Shown: positions 44,425 to 55,500 of the stretch, piece after piece
Position numbering within the stretch: position 1 is the first letter of the stretch
Layout: each line of letters begins with the position of its first letter
Source: C-114 sp963745405
GTDB lineage: Bacteria > Chloroflexota > Limnocylindria > Limnocylindrales > CSP1-4
DNA length: 64,000 bases
Direction: 5' to 3'
NCBI GenBank assembly: GCA_963745405.1
Contig: CAVUWY010000002.1
Location: 2,788,121 to 2,852,120, forward strand
Made by a program: the position numbers and the translations under genes
The notes under the pieces: model-generated
Seen by the model: the letters and a program-made list of their open reading frames with translations, nothing else
Told to the model about the DNA's origin: nothing
Database searches by the model: none

Positions 44425-44706
44425 ATGCGACATCTCCCGACGATCCTGCTCGTCTTCGCGTTGCCGGCCGGGATCGTCGGCTACGCGATCGGCGCAGCGC
44501 TCGTCACGGCGTTGCTGCCCGGTCAGACCATGGGGATCATCGGTGCGTTCGTGGCACTCTTCGTCGCCGGCCTGTGCATGGTCCCGTTCCTGGTGCTGTT
44601 CATCGATCAAAAGGCGAAGGCGGATCTCGCCTCGCACCGACGGGACATGGCGATCGCTGCAGGCGACGACGGCGCCGACGACGAGGCTCCGGAGGGCCCG
44701 CCCTAG
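44425..44706 (+). CDS. Small two-helix membrane protein
   Basis: A 93-residue protein with two hydrophobic helices (about residues 5-30 and 36-62) and an acidic C-terminal tail (DDGADDEAPEGPP). No family recognised. It probably has a leaderless mRNA. The stop overlaps the stop of the convergent monooxygenase-like gene by four bases. Confidence 0.75.
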   Translation: MRHLPTILLVFALPAGIVGYAIGAALVTALLPGQTMGIIGAFVALFVAGLCMVPFLVLFIDQKAKADLASHRRDMAIAAGDDGADDEAPEGPP

Positions 44707-45002
44707 CCCTTCACCGCGAGGACGTCGACGAGGCGGATGTCGGGATCCTTGGCGAGCAGCTGCGGACCCGCGACGGCCAGCGCGGCCGGGATCTGCCCTG
44801 TCAGGTGCGCCTGACGCGCGGCCTCGTCCTCGAACGCGTCGAAGATGCCGAACGTCGAAGCGTCCACCTTGAAGCCGTACCAGACGCGGGTGCCCGGCTC
44901 CTGCGCGACGATCCCCTGACCGGCCTTGACGAAGGCCTCGACCTCCGCTTCCTTGCCGGGCTTCGCCTCGACGAGGGCCAGGACTCCAAGAGTCAGCGCC
45001 AT
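44703..45002 (-). CDS. Antibiotic biosynthesis monooxygenase (ABM) domain protein
   Basis: A 99-residue dimeric ferredoxin-fold protein of the ABM family. GVLALVEAKPGKEAEVEAF, EPGTRVWYGFKVD and the FGIFDAFEDEAARQAHL segment match. Members act as small cofactor-free oxygenases or quinol oxidases; role here unknown. ATG 45002 follows AAGGAGA. Confidence 0.88.
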   Translation of the reverse strand: MALTLGVLALVEAKPGKEAEVEAFVKAGQGIVAQEPGTRVWYGFKVDASTFGIFDAFEDEAARQAHLTGQIPAALAVAGPQLLAKDPDIRLVDVLAVKG

Positions 45003-45089
45003 GTCGTTCTCCTTGTCCGCGTGGTCCGCGTCTCGGGCCGCGGTTGACCGTACCTCGTTTGCCCGATCGGGGCCGTCGCGGCGAGGAGG

Positions 45090-46768
<1,679 letters not shown>

Positions 46769-46811
46769 GGCCGCAAGCGTACCGGCCCGGGACCGGTCGG
46801 CGGCTTCCCGG

Positions 46812-47297
46812 TCACTCGCCGCGCGTCTGTCGGTGCTCGAACGCGAGGGCGAAGTCCTCCGACGGTCCGGCGTGACCGGCCGACTCCTCGGCCGTGTGGG
46901 TGCGGGCGAAGGCGAGGTGGGCCGCCTCGTGGCGGACGGTGTCCGTGAGCTCCGCCAACGGCGTCCAGTTCGCGAAGATCCAGATGATCGACGGGTAGTC
47001 GGGCGTGAATGAGCCCTTGAAGCCGTAGCGCAGACCGTGAGCCGGCGGCGGTTCGACCGTGTCGACGAAGACGACCGACGCCTCGGGCACGTGGAGCTCC
47101 TGACAGGCTTCGTCGAGGGCGGTCAGGGCGGTCTCCACGTAGGTCCGATCCGGATGGGCGATCCGCACCCGATCCGACTGGATGTGGACTCCCAGGCGGG
47201 CGAGCCTCGTGAAGTCCGGGAAGTCGTCGCGGCCGATGGTGAACGTCCCGTCCGCCGAAACGACGGGGATCTCGGTGACCCGGACGCGCGGTTCCAT
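46812..47297 (-). CDS. Hypothetical protein with HExxH metal-protease-like motif
   Basis: A 161-residue soluble protein. Near residue 126 it reads TVRHEAAHLAF, a perfect HExxH zinc motif in a helix, with further His/Glu candidates (GHAGPSEDFALAFE) 20-30 residues on that could be the third ligand. The N-terminal 80 residues are strand-rich with no recognised domain. It could be a small minigluzincin-like peptidase; that is inference from the motif alone. ATG 47297; it is 43 bases upstream-strand from ettA and transcribed in the same direction. Confidence 0.7.
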   Translation of the reverse strand: MEPRVRVTEIPVVSADGTFTIGRDDFPDFTRLARLGVHIQSDRVRIAHPDRTYVETALTALDEACQELHVPEASVVFVDTVEPPPAHGLRYGFKGSFTPDYPSIIWIFANWTPLAELTDTVRHEAAHLAFARTHTAEESAGHAGPSEDFALAFEHRQTRGE

Positions 47298-47407
47298 CCT
47301 CGTAGTGTCTCAGGCTGCGCCGACCATGACCTTCGACGACTCACCCGTCTTGCAGGTCGGGGCAGCCCCGCCGCGCGACAATGACGCTCCCGCCGAAGGA
47401 GCCGGTC

Positions 47408-48001
47408 TTGACCAACTCGCACGACGAACACGAACACGAGCACGAGCATCACCATCACCAGCTCGAGTACGGGGACGCCGTGCGCGCCTTCCGCGCCGAC
47501 AAGGACGCGTTCTTCGGGACCGACCCGCGGAGCCCGATCCCCGAGGCGGAACGCGCGACGTTCGCCGGCCTCCCCTACTACCCCGTCGACGAGGCGCTCC
47601 TGATCGAAGGGCTGACGCTCGAGCCGTATGCGGGGAACGAGCCGACGAGCTTCACGATCCCGACGTCCGACGGGAAGCTCCGGCCCGCCGAGCGGGCGGG
47701 AACACTCCGCTTCGAGATCGGCTCGACGCCGGCCGCCCTGACCGCGTACCGGTTCGAGAACGACAAGGCCGGCTCGATCTTCGTGCCGTTCCTCGACGGC
47801 ACGTCGGGGACGGAGACGTACGGAGCAGGACGCTATCTCGACATCGATCCGGACGAGGACGGGACCTACACGGTCGACTTCAACCTGGCCTATCACCCGT
47901 CCTGCGTCTACGACACCAAGTTCTCGTGCCCGCTCACCCCGGCCGAGAACCGCCTGCCGGTACGGATCGAGGCGGGCGAACGCCTTGCCGAGGCGGGCTG
48001 A
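47408..48001 (+). CDS. DUF1684 family protein with His-rich N terminus
   Basis: A 197-residue DUF1684 protein; function of the family is not settled. Typical segments are FRADKDAFFGTDPRSP, FAGLPYYPVDEALL, FVPFLDGTSGTETYGAGRYLD and FNLAYHPSCVYDTKFSCPL. TTG 47408 is preferred because AAGGAG (47396-47401) lies six bases before it; the in-frame ATG 47381 would give nine more residues but has no ribosome-binding site. An HEHEHEHHHH run sits right at the N terminus and likely binds metal. Family members usually lack this run. Confidence 0.85.
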   Translation: MTNSHDEHEHEHEHHHHQLEYGDAVRAFRADKDAFFGTDPRSPIPEAERATFAGLPYYPVDEALLIEGLTLEPYAGNEPTSFTIPTSDGKLRPAERAGTLRFEIGSTPAALTAYRFENDKAGSIFVPFLDGTSGTETYGAGRYLDIDPDEDGTYTVDFNLAYHPSCVYDTKFSCPLTPAENRLPVRIEAGERLAEAG

Positions 48002-48010
48002 ACCCGAACG

Positions 48011-48448
48011 CTACGCTCCGCCGCCCATCCCGGTCGTGCCATCGGACATCACCGCCGAGATGAGTCCGAAGACGTTGTTGTCGGGGTCGAGCAGGTAGCC
48101 GATCCGCCCGACGCCCGGCATGTCGGCGGCCGCGAGGGCCTCCGTGCCACCGAGCTCGATACCGCGCTGCATCAGGCCGTCGACGTCGTCCACGCCGACG
48201 ACGACGTTGCAGCCCATGACCGGCGCGCCGAGCTCCGGCTTGGGGCCACGTCGCTGCAGCAGGCCGCCGTTGATGCCGTGCCCGGCCGTGCCGGCGACGT
48301 TGCCGATCGCCCCCTCCCCCGTCTCGATCGTCCAGTACGGCATCTCACCGAAGCGGGTGAACTTCCAGCCGAGGAGCTCGGTGTAGAAGTCGACCAGCCG
48401 CTGCGGCTCGGACGCGTGGATCTCGAAATGCACGACCAGGTTCGCCAC
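48011..48448 (-). CDS. VOC family protein
   Basis: A 145-residue VOC protein with LVVHFEIHASEPQRLVDFYTEL at the start, PYWTIETGEGAIGN in the middle and GYLLDPDNNVFGLI at the end. This layout matches the subgroup often annotated as lyase/glyoxalase with a conserved metal site. GTG start at 48448 with a GAAGGGGG upstream. It is divergent from the ArsR gene. Confidence 0.88.
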   Translation of the reverse strand: MANLVVHFEIHASEPQRLVDFYTELLGWKFTRFGEMPYWTIETGEGAIGNVAGTAGHGINGGLLQRRGPKPELGAPVMGCNVVVGVDDVDGLMQRGIELGGTEALAAADMPGVGRIGYLLDPDNNVFGLISAVMSDGTTGMGGGA

Positions 48449-48544
48449 CGGATGCCCCCTTCGTTCGCGGCTCTTGCTCTCGGTCCGAGTATCGCCATGC
48501 GGACCGGTCCGTGTCCACGTTTCGCGACTGCCGGCCCGGGGGAC

Positions 48545-48577
48545 TTGACAACCGTGTCATACAACCATATGGTTGTA
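48545..48577 (+). promoter_or_regulatory. Promoter and operator of the ArsR-SRPBCC operon
   Basis: A near-consensus promoter: TTGACA (48545-48550), 17-base spacer, TATGGT (48568-48573). A perfect 18-bp palindrome TACAACCATATGGTTGTA (48560-48577) covers the -10 box. Transcription would begin at or next to ATG 48581. A dimeric repressor bound here would block the polymerase, as ArsR proteins do. Confidence 0.8.
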
Positions 48578-48580
48578 TCA

Positions 48581-48916
48581 ATGCAGCTCACCTTCAACGC
48601 CGACCAGATGTTCGCCGCCCTTGCCGACGCCACCCGTCGCGACATCGTGCTGCGCGCCCTGAACGGCGATGAGGGGATCGCAGAGCTGGCCGGCCACTAC
48701 CCGATGAGCTTCGCCGCCGTGCAGAAGCACGTCGCCGTGCTCGAGCGGGCCGGCCTGGTCACCAAGGAGCGCACCGGCCGCCGCAAGGTCGTGCGCACCA
48801 ACATCGAGGGGCTCCGCCTGGCGCGCGGCCTGCTCGATCAGTACGAGGCCTTGTGGCGCGGCCGCATCGATCGGATGGAGGCGCTCATCGCCGGCACGGA
48901 GGAGACCATCGCATGA
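48581..48916 (+). CDS. ArsR-type winged-helix repressor
   Basis: A 111-residue metalloregulator-fold protein without obvious metal-binding Cys. The winged helix is LADATRRDIVLRAL, AELAGHYPMSFAAVQKHVAVLERAGLV and RTGRRKVVRTN. ATG 48581 is chosen over ATG 48569 because the latter lies inside the -10 box. The stop overlaps the SRPBCC start (ATGA). ArsR-SRPBCC pairs are common; autoregulation through the palindrome just upstream is likely. Confidence 0.92.
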   Translation: MQLTFNADQMFAALADATRRDIVLRALNGDEGIAELAGHYPMSFAAVQKHVAVLERAGLVTKERTGRRKVVRTNIEGLRLARGLLDQYEALWRGRIDRMEALIAGTEETIA

Positions 48917-49419
48917 CCGTCACCGCAGTCCGCAAGGACCCCGACGCCCTGACCATGACCCTCACCGCCGAGTTCGACGCTCCGCCGGAGCGCGTCTGGG
49001 ATCTCTGGGCCGATCCGCGCAAGCTCGAGCGATGGTGGGGTCCGCCGATGTATCCCGCGACCTTCACCGCGCATGCCCTCACGCCGGGCAGCCGCGTCGA
49101 GTACCACATGACCGGGCCGAGCGGCGACCAGCCGCGCGGCTACTGGGACGTCCTCGAGGTCGATCCGCCGCGTCGGCTCGTCTTCCTCGACGGGTTCGCC
49201 AACGACGACGGGACGCCGAACGACGACTTCCCCCGCAACGAGGGGCGCGTGACGATCGAGCCGATCGACGCCCGCCGGACGCGGATGCAGATCGAGAGCC
49301 ACTTCCCGAGCACCGAGGCGATGGAGCAGGTCCTCGCGATGGGCATGGAAGAGGGGCTCACCCAGGCCGTCGGCCAGATCGACGCGATCCTCGCCGAGGA
49401 CGCCGTCCGCTCTGCCTAG
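48913..49419 (+). CDS. SRPBCC (AHSA1) family protein
   Basis: A 168-residue START/Bet v1-like protein. EFDAPPERVWDLWADPRKLERWWGP is the hallmark of the activator-of-Hsp90 (AHSA1) branch, with LVFLDGF and EGLTQAVGQIDAIL at the end. Such proteins bind hydrophobic ligands, but the ligand is unknown. Translationally coupled to the ArsR gene by a four-base overlap. A hydrolase gene follows 47 bases later, perhaps in the same operon. Confidence 0.92.
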   Translation: MTVTAVRKDPDALTMTLTAEFDAPPERVWDLWADPRKLERWWGPPMYPATFTAHALTPGSRVEYHMTGPSGDQPRGYWDVLEVDPPRRLVFLDGFANDDGTPNDDFPRNEGRVTIEPIDARRTRMQIESHFPSTEAMEQVLAMGMEEGLTQAVGQIDAILAEDAVRSA

Positions 49420-49466
49420 AGCCCAGGCAACATCGACCCGAGCACGATCGCACGAGGAGAGCCGCG

Positions 49467-50347
49467 ATGCCCACGTTCACCGAACCGACGACCTACACCC
49501 TCGACGCGCCCGGCGCGACCCTGACGTATGACGTCCGCCGGGCCGAGTCCGGCAGCGCCCCGATGCTGCTGCTCATCGGCTCGCCGATGGGCGCCGGCGG
49601 GTTCGCCACGCTGGCCGGCCACTTCGGCGACCGGACGGTGGTGACCTACGACCCGCGGGGCGTCGAGCGCAGCACGAAGGCCGATCCCGCAAGCCAGTCC
49701 ACGCCCGAGCAGCACGCCGACGACCTCCATCGGATCATCGCCGAGCTCGGCGGCGGCCCGGTCGACCTCTTCGCCAGCAGCGGTGGCGCCGTCAACGCGC
49801 TCGCCCTCGTGGCGACGCACCCGGAGGACGTCCGGACGCTCGTCGCGCACGAGCCACCGCTCGCCTCCATCCTGCCCGACCGCGAGGGCGCGATGGCCCT
49901 CACCCAGGCGATCGGCGACACCTACCAGCAGCAGTGGATTCGGGCCCGCCATGGCCCAGTTCATCGTCGCCGTCAGCCACAAGGGACCCATCACGCCCGA
50001 GTTCGCCGCTCAGCCGGCGCCGGACCCGGCGATGTTCGGGCTGCCCGCGGCCGATGACGGAACCCGGACCGATGCGCTCCTGGCGCAGAACATCATCGAC
50101 CTGCACCCACTTCGAGCCCGACTTCGACGCGTTGCGGGCGGCCTCGACCCGGATCGTCCTCGGCGCCGGTGCCGAGTCCGACGGCGAGATGGCCCATCGC
50201 GGGGCTGAGGCCGTCGCCCAGCGGCTCGGCACGACCCCGGTGGCCTTCCCGAGCGGCCACGGCGGCTTCCTCGGCGGCGAGTACGGCCAGACCGGCGATC
50301 CGGACGGCTTCGCGGCGAAGCTGCGGGAGGTCCTCACCCAGGCCTGA
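49467..50347 (+). pseudogene. Alpha/beta hydrolase, split by two frameshifts
   Basis: ATG 49467 follows CGAGGAGAG. Frame one carries APMLLLIGSPMGAGGF, VVTYDPRGVERST and the nucleophile elbow FASSGGAVNALAL (Ser of SSGG). One surplus base near 49935 moves it to PAMAQFIVAVSHKGPITPEF, and another near 50106 to HFEPDFDALRAASTRIVLGAG and FPSGHGGFLGGEYGQ, where the catalytic His should be. Removing those two bases gives one protein of about 292 residues of normal layout. Sequence error seems more likely than decay because nothing else is lost. Confidence 0.85.
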
Positions 50348-50425
50348 GTCCGACAAGGCGCTCCCGGCTTGGTGTCCTGACCGACCGCGCAGGCCACGAG
50401 GGCATCTGCCGGACCGACTCGCGCG

Positions 50426-50431
50426 TATGGT
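50426..50431 (+). promoter_or_regulatory. -10 box upstream of the lipoprotein gene
   Basis: TATGGT followed by six bases and ATG 50438. This leaderless arrangement supports 50438 as the start even though that frame stops after 23 codons. Confidence 0.45.
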
Positions 50432-50437
50432 GGGGTG

Positions 50438-51831
50438 ATGGAGTCGCGACGAGGCGGAGGGCGATCGACCGCGGCGCGGCTGGGCGCGTCGTCGGAGCCC
50501 TGGCGCTGATCGGCGCGGCGTGTGGGTCGACGACTCCGAGCCCCCCGGGGGCCGGCCCGTCCGGACCGACCGCGACCGAGGCAGCTGCCAGCCCGAGCGC
50601 CCTACCGGCCGGTCCGTCCACAGCGCCGAGGCGTCTCGCGACGCGCGGCGAGATCGCCGTCGACCACGCGGACGGGTCCATGTGGCTCGTCGACGCGAAC
50701 GGCTATACGACGATGCTCGAGAGCGCGGCGGACGGCACGTACGGGTTCCCGGCCTGGTCGCCCGATGGCACCCGGATCGCCGTCTCGAGAGCCGACTCGA
50801 GTGGTGCCATCTCGATCGTCGTCCTCGACGTCGCGGGTGCGGCGGCCCCTCCTCCGCCGAAGGTCGTGTTCCTCGACCCCGACGTGCAGCCGTTCTACCT
50901 GTCGTGGACGCCCGACAGCAAGACGGTCTCATTCCTCTCCAACGAGGGTGGCGGCCTGACGTTCCGGGTCGTGCCGGCCGACGGCAGCGCCCCGGTCGCC
51001 GGGGGCGGCGCAAGCGCGGTGGTCCGGACCGGCTCGCCGTTCTATTTCGACTGGATCGGCTCCGACCGGGTCCTCGCCCATATCGGGAGCGGCGCGAACG
51101 CCTTCCTCGGCGAGATCGGCCGTGACGGATCGTCGGTCGCACCCCCGATCAAGGATGTCGGCGACTTCCGCCCGGCCGTGGTCAGCGCCGACGAGAAGTA
51201 CGTCGGCTACGTCCAGGCCGTCAGCGGGCTCCCGGATTCCGTGGCTCTCGTCACGCGGGATGGCACGCGCGGCCGGTCGATGCCCGTCTACGGCACGGCC
51301 GCGCTCGGATTCGACCCGACCGGCGATCAGCTGGCGGCCATCGGACCCGCCGAGCCGACCGGCGCCGCGGGCGACATCCCCGTCGGTCCGCTCCGGATCG
51401 TCGCGCCGGTCCTCGGCGCAGGGCAGTTCCGGACGATCCTCGACGGTTCCGTCGTGAGCTTCACCTGGTCGCCGGACGGCCGGACGATCGCCGCGCTCCG
51501 AGTCGTGCCCGTTCCGGGCGGTTCCACCGTGGCGAGCGAGAACCCGCCGACTCCTGTCCCAGCCTCGAACCAGGTGCGGCTGACCTTCGTCGACGTCGCC
51601 TCGGGCGCCATCCGCTCGGAGGCGGTCGTGGTGCCGGGGTCGACCTACGTGAGCCAGGTCCTGCCGTACTTCGACCAGTACGCGCTCAGCCACCGGCTGT
51701 GGGCGCCGGACAGTTCGTCGATCCTCCTGCCGACCGTCGACGATGCCGGGACCACCCACGTCGACGTCTTCTTCCCCGACGGCGGGCCGCCGGTCCCGCT
51801 CGACGGCGAGGTCGGGTTCTGGAGTCCCTAG
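50438..51831 (+). pseudogene. Lipoprotein with TolB/WD40-like beta-propeller, frameshift near the N terminus
   Basis: The long frame has no ATG, GTG or TTG before 50680, yet reads upstream as a signal peptide (GRVVGALALIGAACGSTTPSP, lipobox-like GAAC) followed by a Pro/Ala/Ser linker. ATG 50438, six bases after TATGGT, is in another frame and would join it if one base were missing near 50480. The body (about 380 residues) has repeated propeller strands such as PAWSPDGTRIAVSRA, LSWTPDSKTVSFLSN and FTWSPDGRTIAALRV. Probable surface-bound binding protein of unknown partner; likely intact in the organism. Confidence 0.7.
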
Positions 51832-51919
51832 GACGCACGCGGTCGCCGACCGTCGGCGGGCACGCCGCGCCTCTATCCTGAAGACGAACGAACGACTGCA
51901 GGCGACACCGGAGGAAGCG

Positions 51920-52297
51920 ATGAACTTCAACAACATCCTCATCGGTTCGGAGGATCCGCAGCGGCTCGTGGAGTACTACAGCCGCCTGTTCGGTGCGCCG
52001 GGCTTCGCCGAGGGCCCATACGCGGGCTGGCAGATCGGATCCGGCTTCGTCGCCATCGGCCCGCACTCCGAGGTGAAGGGGCGGAACGCGGCACCGGGGC
52101 GGATGATCTGGAACATCGAGTCGACCGACGTCGCCGGCGACTTCGCCCGGATGAAGGCCGCCGGCGCGATCGTCATCACCGCGCCGTACGACTTCGAGGG
52201 ACCACCCGGCACCCCCGCCACGGTGATCGCGACCTTCGCCGATCCCGACGACAACTACTTCCAGCTGATGTCGCCGATGGAGATGTCGGCCGGCTAG
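51920..52297 (+). CDS. VOC family protein
   Basis: A 125-residue VOC protein: NNILIGSEDPQRLVEYYSRLF at the start and ATFADPDDNYFQLMSP at the end, with RMIWNIESTDVAGDF between. ATG 51920 follows GGAGGAAG. A TATCCT (51874-51879) is a possible promoter with a leader of about 35 nt. It is the last complete gene of the left part. Confidence 0.9.
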   Translation: MNFNNILIGSEDPQRLVEYYSRLFGAPGFAEGPYAGWQIGSGFVAIGPHSEVKGRNAAPGRMIWNIESTDVAGDFARMKAAGAIVITAPYDFEGPPGTPATVIATFADPDDNYFQLMSPMEMSAG

Positions 52298-52398
52298 CCT
52301 GGCTCTTCGCGCGGCGCCCGGGACCCCTGGGAGCCGTGTCGAGACGAGGAACGTCGCCGCGGCGGGTAGGCTCTGGTCCAAACCCGGAGGTGACCGCC

Positions 52399-52527
52399 AT
52401 GACGACGTCCCCGGCCACCGATGCCGTGCTGGCAGCAGCCCACGCCCAGGTCCGCGGCGTCGACTGGTCGACGTGGCAGGTGCCGCCCGGCGGAAGCGAA
52501 GCACCGTCGGCGGAAACAATACTATGA
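52399..52527 (+). CDS. Start of an unidentified gene cut off by the sequence join
   Basis: ATG 52399 has an excellent ribosome-binding site (GGAGGTGA, 52386-52393). About 35 codons of GC-rich, normal-looking sequence follow (MTTSPATDAVLAAAHAQ, then GVDWSTWQVPPGG) before the composition drops and the frame ends by chance at 52527. A typical protein would be much longer. Too little is left to name a family. Confidence 0.5.
   Translation: MTTSPATDAVLAAAHAQVRGVDWSTWQVPPGGSEAPSAETIL
52480..52520. other. Join between two unrelated genomes (probable assembly chimera)
   Basis: GC falls sharply, gene content changes from a Chloroflexota-like set to an outer-membrane secretion locus, and the genes on both sides are cut in mid-frame (start of an unknown gene on the left, end of a TpsA gene on the right). 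No insertion sequence, tRNA, integrase or attachment site is at the join. Confidence 0.85.
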
Positions 52528-55500
52528 GGACCGAGATAAATCGTGTTGAAGGCGGTAGATGACGCGGGCAGTGTACCCGCGTCGACCGGAAATCCAGCAT
52601 CGAGGGTAATGACGCCGGCGGGCGCATTAAGCGTTCCGAGTATGTTGACGTATCCCGCAGCAACAGTCGAGGGGGGAGCCACCGGTATAAAAACGAGCGG
52701 AGTCGCCTTGAGCGTAATTGAGGCGCCCGGATCCGTTTGGATGTTGGCGCCTTCGCCGACGGTAATCGTGGTGTTCGCGGTGAGGGTGATACTGGTCGGT
52801 TTACGTTCGAATTGCGGCTGCAGGAAGGGGCTCGTGAACGCGTAGATGTCGGAACCGCTGGGAGCATTGTTGCGCTTCTGGATATCGGCGCTCGTCAGTA
52901 CCTTCTGCGTCGGGAGCAGCTGCGTGCCATCGCTGACCGTCAAGTCGGTCGCTGAAGCGAAAGTGTACGAGGAAAACCCGCCCTGGGCAACCAGACCGGC
53001 AGGAACGATAATTCCTGGAGTTGGACCGGCGGACGTGTTCAGGATACCACTGGTGATCGATGTGCCCGCGCCGTTCGTGAAATAAATGGCGCCGGCACCG
53101 AGCGCAAGAGAACCGTCTCCACCCATTCCATAGGCCAGAAACGTGCCGTTAAACGCGACCGGCTCTAGCTCATTGTTATTCAGTCGTCCGTTATTACCCG
53201 CAAGATAGGGATCAACGTCGCCGAGGAAGCTAAGGCTGCCACCCTTCCCTTGGTCGCTGGATGCCATTTGCCCGTTCGCGTGGATCCGACCACCGCCAGT
53301 GACGTCGAAGAGGCTCCCGGCCGAGATCGTGAGCGCGCCCGGCGCTGATAAGGAAAACGAACCGCCATTGATCCAGAGCGGTTGGAGACTGTTATCGGGC
53401 GGCTGACCGGTTTCATTCGTCCAGAGGCCACGGAGTCGGAACGTCGGGGTCGATCCCTGGATCGAACCAACCGTGATCGAGGGTGGATTCGCGAGGTAAG
53501 AGCTATCAAATGCATTTTTCAGAGCGTATAAGACGCCGGCGCTAAACGCTATCTTGCCGGCGGGCGCCGTAATGCTGCCTTCCAGGTCGACGTTGCCATA
53601 AGCATCGACCGTCACGTTGGCGCTATTATTAAGGTTGACGCTCACCGTGCTGATCGTGCCGTCGGCATTGCGAGCGACAGTGCCATCGTAATTGATATTT
53701 AACGTCGCTGAGGCGGCGGTGCCGAAGTCGAGTGCGACGCTTTGAGGTAACAAAACGTCACCGAGGAACGGCGACGTGGTCTTTACAACAGTTGAAGCGA
53801 CTGCGTTCGTGCCAGCAAGCTGTGTGGAGACTTCGGTCGAAAACGTGGTAAAGCCGCCGGCCGAAAAGATGTCGACCGGCAAAAGCAGAGTCTGGCCACG
53901 ATCGATGCTCGGATCGGACAAAGATAACGTGCCGTCCGACAGGGCCAGCGCCTGGTCGGGGGTCAAGATAGCGTGATCGGTGACAAACGTAAGATTATCC
54001 TGAATAGCATTCGTGTAAAAAACCGAGCTGGAGGTGTCGGGTGGAGCTTGCAGGGTCAAGCTGCCCCCAAGAGGCACACTCGAGTCTACGTTGGCGTTGA
54101 TCGTTCGCTGGCGCGGGCCGGATACTGAATTGCCGAGCAGGGTGCCGTCCAGGACCATTTTATTGGCCGTGACGGCTATCGAGCCCGCGGACCGCCCGTC
54201 GAGATATCCTTGCTCGAAGCGCTGGTCCGTAGAGGAAACCAGAGGTGTACTGAATGTCTCGGTTACGCCCCAGCGGGGATGGGTAATGGTGATACCGCCG
54301 GCGATGCCGACGTAGGTCAGGTTTGGATCGGCATTGGCGATGTCGTAGAGATGCCCGTCCGTACCCAGCAAACGGGTGGTCGCGACGATCCCGCTCTGGT
54401 AGTCCAGCCAGCCGCCGGAAACATTTATAGTCGAGCCATTGACCGCGACAACGTCGCCGGCCGAGACCAGGTTGATCGCGCCACCGATCGCAGTGCGTTC
54501 TGCTACATCTCGACCGATTAGGGCGATGTAGCCCGAAGCATCGGCAAATGGCGTACCGTACCAAGTCGAACCGTCGGCGTTCGTCCCGGTAACGCTGATG
54601 TCGACGTTGATATTCTTGCCATAGAGCGGGCCGTTTCGCTGCAATGGTGAATCCCGGAGTTCGTTTGCTCGCAAATTCACGGTGACCACGTTACGGCTCA
54701 CGAGCACCGAGACATCCTGGGTCCCGGAGACATCGATGGTTGCTCCATTATCGATAAAGATGCGGGCTCCGGCGCCTGCATCGGCAGATGCGGCGTAGAT
54801 TGGTATGAAGGGCGTTGAACGCCCGAAGAAAACCTTAGCGAAATTGCTGGAGACTCCACTCAGAATCCCATAGCTCACCGGGGCGGTCACAGAGACCGTG
54901 CCGCCCGGAGCAATCAGCAGTGCGCCGGGTGAGATGGCTCGACCGTCCGATCCGATCGAAGGCGTCCCAGGAAAGCTTGCGCCTTCGAGTGTGACCGTTT
55001 TGCCTTGTACAACGATGATGGAAGGATTGAATCCCTGCGCATCCAAGGTTGTCGTGGGATCGCTTAGATCGGGCAAGACCTGGGTAACACTGTACGGGCC
55101 TAAAGTCATAGCGCCCGGAATCGTGGGTGAGATATAATAGGCAGATAATGCATTGACATCGTGATTTGCCGTTTCAGCGACCGTATCAGGCGCATAGCGA
55201 GCGGTGAGGATGATCGACCCGTTGAAATCGACTCCGGTCAGCGCACTGATCACGCCGTTTTGGGCAATGATGGCGCCATCGAGAGTCGCGTTACCTTTGC
55301 CGACCATAATCAAACCGGAATTCGTCGTGGTGCCGGCGGTCGGGTCTGCGAGCGGGTTAACCTTTGGGTTGTTGGTGTTCGGATCGATCAGCACGTCGAC
55401 CGAAAGTCCGCGCATCTGAGGAGTCGGGTCCGCGTAAAGGTAGGCGCTGTCGCCGGCAGCCAGGATCGTCTGGCCATCAGGCGTGGAAATCGTACCTCCA

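Noticed and set aside
52399..52527. Complete 42-residue peptide gene
   Set aside because: The last codons lie on the other genome's sequence, so the stop is accidental.
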